A stretch of 64,000 nucleotides of DNA from contig NZ_JALKBC010000004.1 in NCBI RefSeq assembly GCF_023015865.1, forward strand, positions 62,770 to 126,769, given 5' to 3'. The first letter of the stretch is position 1, and each line of letters begins with the position of its first letter. Positions 15,703 to 21,844 of the stretch are shown here, in pieces. The notes below the pieces were generated by a model. The model had not been told where the DNA came from. It saw only the letters and a list, made by a program, of their open reading frames with translations, and did no database searches. This stretch comes from Arenibacter sp. F26102 (GTDB taxonomy: Bacteria; Bacteroidota; Bacteroidia; Flavobacteriales; Flavobacteriaceae). Position numbers and translations under genes: made by a program.

Positions 15703-16284
15703 CTATTCGTCCGAAATTTCTTTTCTTATTCGGCTTAAAGAGGTATCTGTAATCCCTAAATAGGTTGCAATGTGCTTGAGAGAAATGTTTTGAATAATAT
15801 GTGGTTTTTCTTTAACCAATCTAATGTATCTTTCTTTGGCTTGGTCGGCAATCATTGACACACTATGCTTTTTTAATGAAAAATAGCTGTTAACAAGCGT
15901 AGTCCGTCCTTGTTCTCTAAAACTTTGTATACCGTGGAAGAGTTGTTGAAAAGTGTCAAAGTCCAATTGCCAACATTTGCAATCCATCGAAGCTTGAATA
16001 TTCTCTCTTGTAGGATTTCTAAGAAAAAATGAAGTCCAATCAATAACGATGTCTCCAACCGCATAAAAATTGGTTGTAATGTCGTTTCCCAATGTATCTA
16101 TAACATAAGAACGAATAAAACCACTTTCTACAAACCAATAATGACCTTCCGTATCGCCTTCCTTCAACAGATAGTCATTCTTAGAAAAGTTAACCTGTCT
16201 GAATTTTGAGATAACTAATTCCGATTCTTCTTTTGAAAAGTCTTTTGCTTTAAAAATATTTGTCAAAAAATGTTGTCCCGTCAT
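15703..16284 (-). CDS. Crp/Fnr family transcriptional regulator
   Basis: In 193 residues, the cyclic-nucleotide-binding-like beta-roll spans about residues 20-110 (NDYLLKEGDTEGHYWFVESG), followed by the dimer helix and a C-terminal winged HTH (ISLKHIATYLGITDTSLSRIRK). No invariant cAMP-binding Arg-Ser pair is evident, as is usual in Bacteroidota members. The final motif Y-R-x-D-x-x-L-S-R-I-R-K is typical of the group. It probably regulates the four genes downstream (YciI, DUF1569, membrane protein, receiver). Confidence 0.88.
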   Translation of the reverse strand: MTGQHFLTNIFKAKDFSKEESELVISKFRQVNFSKNDYLLKEGDTEGHYWFVESGFIRSYVIDTLGNDITTNFYAVGDIVIDWTSFFLRNPTRENIQASMDCKCWQLDFDTFQQLFHGIQSFREQGRTTLVNSYFSLKKHSVSMIADQAKERYIRLVKEKPHIIQNISLKHIATYLGITDTSLSRIRKEISDE

Positions 16285-16363
16285 ACTTTGTTTAGTTTAT
16301 TCTGTGTTGGGTTATCATTACCGCCAACGGTCTCGGTTCGTATGATTGATTCTCTTTAAATTA

Positions 16364-16381
16364 ATCCTTTATTTGAACTTT
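16364..16381 (-). repeat. Stop-codon-linked 18-bp motif
   Basis: Consensus copy; its first bases overlap the TAA stop (16380-16382) of the 103-residue gene. Downstream on the minus strand, before the Crp gene, comes GTTGGCGGTAATGATAACCC, which contains an imperfect inverted repeat. Confidence 0.65.
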
Positions 16382-16691
16382 AGTTCTTATTAAGTTTCCT
16401 AATCCTGTCGCTAACTTTCTCAATTCCTGGTCGCTCACCAGTTTCAATATACCTTATGGCAATTGTCTTGCATGAGCTGCACCAACCTTTTAAAATCACA
16501 TCATTTAAATTGCTGATATAACTTTTATAATTGACCAGTTTTTTATTTTCATCTCCACAATCACAAAAGAAGGAGTGCGTAAAAAGATGGATGTCTTCTT
16601 CCCAGGAATCACCAAACATCAAACGGAGTTGAAATGGTCCGATTTCAACTTCATCCTCTTGTGGGATATGTTCAGTTCTTTTTTTAGCCAA
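16380..16691 (-). CDS. Hypothetical protein with four cysteines (possible zinc site)
   Basis: This 103-residue soluble protein carries FFCDCGDENKK near residue 42 and WCSSCKT near residue 70, a CxC plus CxxC set suggesting a zinc ribbon or knuckle. Start chosen is TTG at 16691: no in-frame ATG precedes, and AAAGGA lies 6-8 bases upstream. Notably, the AAAGGA belongs to the recurring 18-bp motif at 16697-16714. Family not recognised. Confidence 0.55.
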   Translation of the reverse strand: MAKKRTEHIPQEDEVEIGPFQLRLMFGDSWEEDIHLFTHSFFCDCGDENKKLVNYKSYISNLNDVILKGWCSSCKTIAIRYIETGERPGIEKVSDRIRKLNKN

Positions 16692-16696
16692 TTTTC

Positions 16697-16714
16697 ATCC
16701 TTTATTTGAACTTT
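16697..16714 (-). repeat. Stop-codon-linked 18-bp motif
   Basis: Consensus copy, 35 bp after the stop of the Abi gene and 5 bp before the TTG start of the next gene, for which its AAAGGA can act as ribosome binding site. Confidence 0.6.
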
Positions 16715-16749
16715 ATAAATTTTGGTGTCGGTGTATTAAATAGTTAAAA

Positions 16750-17664
16750 TTATTGTTGCCAAAGTGGTTCTTTTATCCAATCCGGTTTCATGCCTAAAGC
16801 ATCAGGGTCAACATTTAGGTATTTGGAAAATAAACTATCTAACCGACCAGTAAAATCATTTTTAGGTTGAATGATGTTTATTAAATATTTCATGAGGCAC
16901 AGATGTACATAGAGCTTGCTGAATTCATGCTGCTTGGGGATGTTTTCTACTGCTGTTATCCAAGGGTGCGGTGGTTTAGACAATAACTTTACCGTTCCTG
17001 GTAAATTCCTATTCCAAAGTCTTGAATGGTGTGCGCAATAGTTTCTAAATTGGGCAATGGATTGTAACCAACTCGGCAAATAGGTATGGTTTACCGCCCC
17101 TAATTCTTGTGCTATAACATCTTTGGATCTAACAGTTGGTTTTAAGTTACCATACAATTTGGATAAAGCTCCAAAACTGGTCTGCTCCAAAGCCTTCCAT
17201 GCTGGCGGAAAACGCTTGTCATCTTTATGGTTTTTAAAATGGTTTTTTATGGTAATATCCTTAGATCTTTCCAATTCTTCTTGCAGGTTGGACAAGGTCT
17301 TGACCAACGCCATACTATCGTTAAACAATTCAAAATTTTGAAACCACCAAGGGTCAATTTCATGCGAAAGATGGTAAATAAGTTTGGTGCGTAAACTAAT
17401 TTCAATTTTTTCTATTACATCGAATAGTAGTAATCGTAATTCAGCATCAAAATTATAGAGTGCAATAACATCTTTAAACTTGCTATTAGGTTTAAATATA
17501 TGCCGTTCTTTATCTGATTGCATCACATACCAATACTCGCCTAAACGGTAATAACTGATATTGGATAGATATTTTCCGGCAAGTTGAGGGTTAGGAATAT
17601 GCAAACCTCTTTGTTGAAGCTGCTCAATTTGCTCTATTATGGTAAGCGCCTTTTTGCTGAACAT
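16750..17664 (-). CDS. Abi_2 (AbiD/AbiF) family abortive-infection protein
   Basis: The 304-residue protein follows the Abi_2 plan: an N-terminal AbiD/F helical region (QLAGKYLSNISYYRLGEYWY), a central IEKIEISLRTKLIYHLSH, and a HEPN-type end with the Rx4-6H RNase-like motif RNYCAHHSRLWNR near residue 210. AbiD/AbiF proteins stop phage growth, probably by RNA cleavage. A structured non-coding transcript is inferred immediately upstream, as known for AbiF genes. The neighbouring resolvase and toxin-antitoxin genes fit a defence-rich cargo zone. Confidence 0.88.
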   Translation of the reverse strand: MFSKKALTIIEQIEQLQQRGLHIPNPQLAGKYLSNISYYRLGEYWYVMQSDKERHIFKPNSKFKDVIALYNFDAELRLLLFDVIEKIEISLRTKLIYHLSHEIDPWWFQNFELFNDSMALVKTLSNLQEELERSKDITIKNHFKNHKDDKRFPPAWKALEQTSFGALSKLYGNLKPTVRSKDVIAQELGAVNHTYLPSWLQSIAQFRNYCAHHSRLWNRNLPGTVKLLSKPPHPWITAVENIPKQHEFSKLYVHLCLMKYLINIIQPKNDFTGRLDSLFSKYLNVDPDALGMKPDWIKEPLWQQ

Positions 17665-17688
17665 CTTTATTGTTGAATTGTATTACTA

Positions 17689-17762
17689 AAAACAAAAAGG
17701 GCCATAAAGCAAAAGACACACCCTGGGACGCTGTTCTTAAGGGTAGCGTGGTGTGTACTGTT
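17689..17762 (-). ncRNA. Candidate AbiF-type structured RNA upstream of the Abi_2 gene
   Basis: Reading the minus strand, a TAGTTTTG promoter box (17775-17768) is followed by a folded segment. An outer stem ACACACC (17756-17750) pairs with GGTGTGT (17722-17716). An inner 5-bp stem ACGCT/AGCGT (17749-17745 and 17732-17728) is stacked on it, with a 12-base loop and a 5-base one-sided bulge. A tail ends in GGCCCTTTTTGTTTTT (to 17689). It lies 25 bp before the abi start codon. A conserved RNA preceding abiF genes is described in the RNA-motif literature; membership here is inferred from position and fold only. Confidence 0.55.
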
Positions 17763-17767
17763 ATGTA

Positions 17768-17775
17768 CAAAACTA
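17768..17775 (-). promoter_or_regulatory. -7 promoter box (TAGTTTTG) for the Abi ncRNA
   Basis: TAnnTTTG consensus on the minus strand; transcription would begin about 5-7 bases later, directly at the hairpin. Confidence 0.5.
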
Positions 17776-17892
17776 CATATTTTACTACTTATTGTATTAC
17801 TTTTTAACATATTTTATTTTAAGACTATTCAAACATCTATTGAAACAAATCATTTTATTGGTTTTGGTATGCTCTAATTTACTGGATTTTTC

Positions 17893-17910
17893 ATCCTTTA
17901 TTTGAACTTT
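17893..17910 (-). repeat. Stop-codon-linked 18-bp motif
   Basis: Consensus copy overlapping the TAA stop (17909-17911) of the 84-residue gene. Confidence 0.65.
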
Positions 17911-18163
17911 ATTGAAGAAGCACACTTCGAAGTTTCCCGCGTTGCAACTTATCAAAGAGTTTGGGGTCATGCCTATAATACTTAATACTTTCCTGATACT
18001 CTATAATATACAAAATTTCACAATTGATGTGATCTTCACTTTTGGCTGAATCATATTCGGCCTCATTAACTAAATAAAAATTCTCTTGCTTTCTATCCAT
18101 AACTAAATTTTCTCCCTTCCCAATAAACTCAGTTGGAGTAAAATCTTTTGGTTTGTTTTCCAT
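17909..18163 (-). CDS. Hypothetical protein, 84 residues
   Basis: Family not recognised. It is a soluble protein with an acidic first half (YLVNEAEYDSAKSEDHINCE) and a basic C-terminus (LFDKLQRGKLRSVLLQ). Starts at ATG 18163, preceded by AAGGAAG as ribosome binding site. It lies 22 bp after the 54-residue gene, with a variant of the 18-bp motif between, and its own stop overlaps a consensus copy. Confidence 0.5.
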   Translation of the reverse strand: MENKPKDFTPTEFIGKGENLVMDRKQENFYLVNEAEYDSAKSEDHINCEILYIIEYQESIKYYRHDPKLFDKLQRGKLRSVLLQ

Positions 18164-18180
18164 CTTCCTTGTAATAATAT

Positions 18181-18198
18181 ATCCTTTAATTAGACTCT
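18181..18198 (-). repeat. Stop-codon-linked motif, variant copy
   Basis: The minus strand reads AGAGTCTAATTAAAGGAT and contains the TAA stop of the 54-residue gene at 18186. Confidence 0.5.
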
Positions 18199-18350
18199 AG
18201 TTTAGAATTAATTTCTTCCTCAAGCATATAAGACCAACCTAATATCTCTTTAGCTTTAGATGACGTGTTTGTGCCGTTTCCTTCATTTAAAACATCAATG
18301 TCTTTAGCGTTGTTTCTAATATCTTTCAGTAATAGAACTATTCTATCCAT
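18186..18350 (-). CDS. Small hypothetical protein, 54 residues
   Basis: The frame runs from ATG 18350 to TAA 18186, encoding a helical, charged protein (MDRIVLLLKDIRNNAKDIDV, then SSKAKEILGWSYMLEEEIN). AAAGGATAATT precedes the ATG; that AAAGGA is part of a motif copy at 18355-18372. The gene is flanked on both sides by motif copies, making it the clearest single-gene cassette-like unit in the window. Family not recognised. Confidence 0.5.
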   Translation of the reverse strand: MDRIVLLLKDIRNNAKDIDVLNEGNGTNTSSKAKEILGWSYMLEEEINSKLESN

Positions 18351-18354
18351 AATT

Positions 18355-18372
18355 ATCCTTTATTTAAACTTT
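18355..18372 (-). repeat. Stop-codon-linked 18-bp motif
   Basis: The minus strand reads AAAGTTTAAATAAAGGAT, one base from consensus. It starts 2 bp after the stop of the TPR gene and ends 4 bp before the ATG of the next gene. Confidence 0.6.
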
Positions 18373-18374
18373 GA

Positions 18375-20204
18375 TTAATTTATAATCATCAATTTCTCTA
18401 TTAAGTTCTTGAATTCTGTGGTTTCGCGGATAGGATTTAATAACTCTTCTGTACGCATCCAATAAATATCATCATAACCCATCGAAATTGACTTTTCTAA
18501 GTATCTGATCGCTTGGTCATTTTTCATTTTTAAAACATAGTAACAAGCCATATTTCTATACATCCAACTATTATTTTCATCAAGTAATTTCGATTTCTCT
18601 AGATCTTTAAAAGCATCAGTTATCCTATTTAGTTTTAAGAAACTAAATGCTCTATTATTGTAGGTAAAAGCATCGGTCGAATCCAATTCTATTGCTTTAT
18701 CAAAAGCCGAAATTGATTGCTTATATTCTTTCATTTCGCTAAATATGATACCCATTTGACCATAATTTTTAGAATGATTGGGGTATAAGTAACTTGCTTT
18801 TTTTATGGTTACAATAGCTTTTTCAAATTGTTTATTAAGAGTATACACTCCTGAAAGATTATTTAGGGTAAGTATATCATTTGGTTCTATTTTAATAGCC
18901 ATTAGAAAATCTTTAATACTTAAATCGTACTGTTTGAGATAAGCATATGCCGCTCCTCTATTAATATAACCTTTAGACTCTTGAGGACTTAAAGAAATAA
19001 AGGTGCTGAGTTCTTTTATGGCCTTCTCATAATCCATTAGTTGATAATATAAATTTCCCTTACTAAAATAAGTTCCGCTTAGTGAAGGTGCCAAGGAAAT
19101 AGCCATGTCATAATCCTTTAATGCCTTTAAGTTTTCATTTAAATTATTGTATGCCGCCCCCCGATTACTATAATAAACCGCATCGTTTGGATTCAACGAA
19201 ATTGCTTTGTTAAAATCTTTTAGACTCTTTTCATATTGTTTCAATTCGCCATACGTTGCTCCTCTATTTTGATAAAATCCACTTTCTTCGGGATATAATA
19301 AAATTGCCTCGTTAAAAACTTTTAAAGCCTTTTCATTTAGGCCTAATTCAAAATATGTTTGAGCAATTCCTGAGTACCGGTCTTTCCTTCGGGAAAGCTC
19401 TTTAATGGTTATGTACTTCTCACCGTTTACAGTTTTAGTTCCCAACTGCAATAAATCCCTCGCATTTGTCAATATTTCATCTAATTCCAAAAATGCATCA
19501 TTTGACTTATCGGCTTTAAGATTAATTAATGCTTTCGTCCATTTTTTCAAGGATAAGGAATCTGTTTTAAATAAACCCTTTTCTATATCTATAGTATTAG
19601 TAGAAGTATAATTCGAATCGTGTTTGAACGACTTAACCTCAATTACAGGGACTGCCTTAGAAGTAACGTGGGGGGATATATTATACCTAAAGGAAAGTTC
19701 AGCTCCTTCACAATCTGCCTTAACATTTCTAGCTAGTCCATAAATAACTAAATCAGCATTATGTCTACTCAGAATTTTCTTTGCATCATTCCTACTTCTA
19801 GGAGGCATTATACTATCTATATATTGGGTATTCAAGTTAATGGGTAAACTATCATTTGCAGAAATGTTATTCAAGTTTTCCTGAATTGCTCTACCAATAC
19901 AACTTGTTTCTTTTTGGGCAATATAGTCCTCAAAATTTAGTATAAGCACATTAAATGAAGTGGAATCATTTGAATTAAATATTGGTTTATAATGGGGTTC
20001 TATTAATAATTGTCTGTCTGTGGATACGTCCGTCGATCCGATTATTGCATAAAGTCCAGGTTTTATTAAATCTTGATACAATCCAGCTATTGTGCCAAGT
20101 ACAACGACAATCCCCCACCATTGTAATTTGTGCCTACGACAGAATATAAATCTCGTTGAATTCTTACATCTTTCTATATTCCTAGTAATTCCACAACATC
20201 TCAT
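18375..20204 (-). CDS. Membrane-anchored TPR protein with an N-terminal Cys/His cluster
   Basis: The 609-residue protein starts with a small Cys/His motif (RCCGITRNIERCKN then FCRRH), like the DUF5763-type zinc domain. One transmembrane helix follows (about 29-52), then an alpha/beta domain (residues 80-230, VLILNFEDYIAQ and ADLVIYGLARNV), then about nine tetratricopeptide repeats from residue 285 to the end (YQNRGATYGELKQYEKSLKD and similar). The start codon overlaps the recombinase stop by 4 bp. The repeats imply a protein-interaction platform; the function is unknown. A motif copy directly follows the stop. Confidence 0.75.
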   Translation of the reverse strand: MRCCGITRNIERCKNSTRFIFCRRHKLQWWGIVVVLGTIAGLYQDLIKPGLYAIIGSTDVSTDRQLLIEPHYKPIFNSNDSTSFNVLILNFEDYIAQKETSCIGRAIQENLNNISANDSLPINLNTQYIDSIMPPRSRNDAKKILSRHNADLVIYGLARNVKADCEGAELSFRYNISPHVTSKAVPVIEVKSFKHDSNYTSTNTIDIEKGLFKTDSLSLKKWTKALINLKADKSNDAFLELDEILTNARDLLQLGTKTVNGEKYITIKELSRRKDRYSGIAQTYFELGLNEKALKVFNEAILLYPEESGFYQNRGATYGELKQYEKSLKDFNKAISLNPNDAVYYSNRGAAYNNLNENLKALKDYDMAISLAPSLSGTYFSKGNLYYQLMDYEKAIKELSTFISLSPQESKGYINRGAAYAYLKQYDLSIKDFLMAIKIEPNDILTLNNLSGVYTLNKQFEKAIVTIKKASYLYPNHSKNYGQMGIIFSEMKEYKQSISAFDKAIELDSTDAFTYNNRAFSFLKLNRITDAFKDLEKSKLLDENNSWMYRNMACYYVLKMKNDQAIRYLEKSISMGYDDIYWMRTEELLNPIRETTEFKNLIEKLMIIN

Positions 20205-20824
20205 TTTATAACACTTCCGAATTTATAAGTTCTTAATTTCCCATTAAGCCCGTGATATTTTAAATACTTATAGTATGTCGCTCTAGAAACCCCTACCCGC
20301 TCACATATTTCTTTAACAGTTAGTTTCCCCTCTTTAAAATACTCCGTACAAATTATGGCTTTTTGTTGGTTTTTCTTACTGATTCCTTTGGGAGCTCCAA
20401 AAACTTTTCCCCTAGCTCTTGCAGATGCCATACCTGCTTTGGTACGTTCAATAATAATATCCCGTTCCAACTGGGCAAGAGCGGCAAACATGTTTACAAT
20501 GAATTGGCAATGTGAAGACTTATCGGTGGTATCCAAAAAAGGTTCAGTAATGCTCCGGAACTTGACCCCTTTTTCATTGAGTTGGTTGATAAAGTTTGTA
20601 AAATGAATCAAGCTTCTGGCCAGGCGGTCTAATTTCCAAACAACAATAGTGTCCCCTTCACGGGCATAGTCCAGAAGTTTGCTTAAGCTTTTACGTTCTT
20701 CTTGAGAACTGGAAACCTTATCTGTATAAATGTTCTTTGTATCAATGCCTTCTTTTAAAAAGGCATCTAATTGTAAATCTAAATTCTGCTCTGCAGTACT
20801 TACCCTAGCGTATCCAAAAACCAT
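20201..20824 (-). CDS. Serine recombinase (resolvase/invertase family)
   Basis: In 207 residues, the catalytic domain begins MVFGYARVSTAEQNLDLQLD with nucleophile Ser9, then VWKLDRLARS with the conserved Arg pair, and RDIIIERTKAGMASARARGK, the E-helix junction. A C-terminal HTH_7 follows (LTVKEICERVGVSRATYYKY). The size matches Tn3-type resolvases and DNA invertases. It is co-transcribed and translationally coupled with the TPR gene. Its promoter side carries an inverted near-copy of the 18-bp motif. Candidate enzyme for rearrangements in the accessory zone. Confidence 0.93.
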   Translation of the reverse strand: MVFGYARVSTAEQNLDLQLDAFLKEGIDTKNIYTDKVSSSQEERKSLSKLLDYAREGDTIVVWKLDRLARSLIHFTNFINQLNEKGVKFRSITEPFLDTTDKSSHCQFIVNMFAALAQLERDIIIERTKAGMASARARGKVFGAPKGISKKNQQKAIICTEYFKEGKLTVKEICERVGVSRATYYKYLKYHGLNGKLRTYKFGSVIK

Positions 20825-20829
20825 GACCC

Positions 20830-20847
20830 AAAGTTTAAATAAACCTC
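20830..20847 (+). repeat. Motif-like sequence in opposite orientation, upstream of the recombinase
   Basis: The plus strand reads AAAGTTTAAATAAACCTC, matching 14 of 18 consensus bases. It lies 5 bp upstream of the recombinase ATG and faces away from the array. Confidence 0.35.
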
Positions 20848-20952
20848 AAAGTACAAACTAATTATTTAGCACGTTACTTTAAACTATTTAATATCAATAA
20901 ATATTGTATGGCTATAAAGTTTAATAAAACGGTCGTTAAAAAGAACTCTTAG

Positions 20953-21039
20953 TGTCCCGTAAAAGGTGAATTAGCAGAACTATTAAAAAGAACTAGATAA
21001 ATCAGGTGGTGCCCCATAAAAAGTTAGTTCTATGGGACA
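20953..21039. mobile_element. 87-bp MITE-like element with TTAG target duplication
   Basis: The ends TGTCCCGTAAAAG and (complement) TGTCCCATAGAAC form imperfect terminal inverted repeats beginning TG and ending CA. They are flanked on both sides by TTAG (20949-20952 and 21040-21043), consistent with a 4-bp target duplication. There is no coding capacity. An inner inverted repeat (CCCATA at 21013-21018 with TATGGG) is also present. A non-autonomous derivative of an insertion sequence is likely; the parent is not in the window. Confidence 0.5.
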
Positions 21040-21084
21040 TTAGAAAACCTGTTTTTTATACACGTAGAATTGAAGGTTTTAATT

Positions 21085-21747
21085 CTATACTTTTCTCGCA
21101 TCCAAAAGATTGATGATTCGCGAACCATATGTAGCGTTCTTTTCTGAGTGGGTTACCTGAATTATGGTAACCCCTTCATTATTCAATTGCTTAAAAAGTT
21201 CCATAATCTCCTCGCCCTGTTTGGAGTTTAGGTTTCCGGTTGGCTCATCGGCCAAAATAAGTTTTGGAGATGAAATTAACGCCCGCGCAACACCTACCAA
21301 TTGTTGTTGCCCACCACTCAGCTGTGAAGGAAAAAGATCTTTCTTTCCAACAATATTAAAACGATCCAAGGTATCCGCTACCAGAGATTTACGTTCGGAA
21401 CTGCCCACTTTCTTATACAGCAAGGGCATTTCCAGATTTTCCTTTATGGTAAGATTATCCAATAAGTGGTAGGATTGAAAAACAAAGCCGATATATTGTT
21501 TGTACAAATTAGCGCGATGCTTTTCTTTTAAGGTGTGAACGGGCTCGTCCAAAAAACAGTATTCCCCTTCATTAAAATTATCCAACATGCCAATAACATT
21601 GAGCAGCGTTGATTTACCGGAGCCTGAGGGACCCATTATGGAAATAAACTCCCCTTCTGCCACGGTGAGGTTTATATCCTTTAACAAGAAGATACGTTGC
21701 CCACCTGAGTTTACCCATTTAAAAATGTTGTTAAGTTGTAATAGCAT
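21085..21747 (-). CDS. ABC transporter ATP-binding protein (LolD/MacB type)
   Basis: The 220-residue ATPase has Walker A GPSGSGKST (about residues 39-47), a Q-loop in FVFQSYHLLDN, the signature QLSGGQQQLVG with a Leu where Arg is usual (LSGGQQQRV), Walker B LILADEPTGNLNSK and an H-loop in IQVTHSE. The family pairs with FtsX/MacB-fold permeases that extrude peptides, lipids or antibiotics by mechanotransmission. It lies 97 bp after the fourth permease gene of the cluster and is probably one of two energising subunits. Confidence 0.92.
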   Translation of the reverse strand: MLLQLNNIFKWVNSGGQRIFLLKDINLTVAEGEFISIMGPSGSGKSTLLNVIGMLDNFNEGEYCFLDEPVHTLKEKHRANLYKQYIGFVFQSYHLLDNLTIKENLEMPLLYKKVGSSERKSLVADTLDRFNIVGKKDLFPSQLSGGQQQLVGVARALISSPKLILADEPTGNLNSKQGEEIMELFKQLNNEGVTIIQVTHSEKNATYGSRIINLLDARKV

Positions 21748-21844
21748 AATTATTGTTTTTCATTTGCTCGAACGGAGTCGAGTTATTATTCCAATGTCGT
21801 CCTGGTTTTCGATAGCTGCCGCAATAAAATTTTAGATTTATTTT

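Noticed and set aside
16284-16381. Integron attC site between the 103-residue gene and the Crp gene
   Set aside because: GTTGGCGGTAATGATAACCC has a small inverted repeat, but paired RYYYAAC and GTTRRRY core sites at the right spacing are not seen, other motif copies leave no room for an attC (only 4 bp at 18351-18354), and no integrase gene is present.
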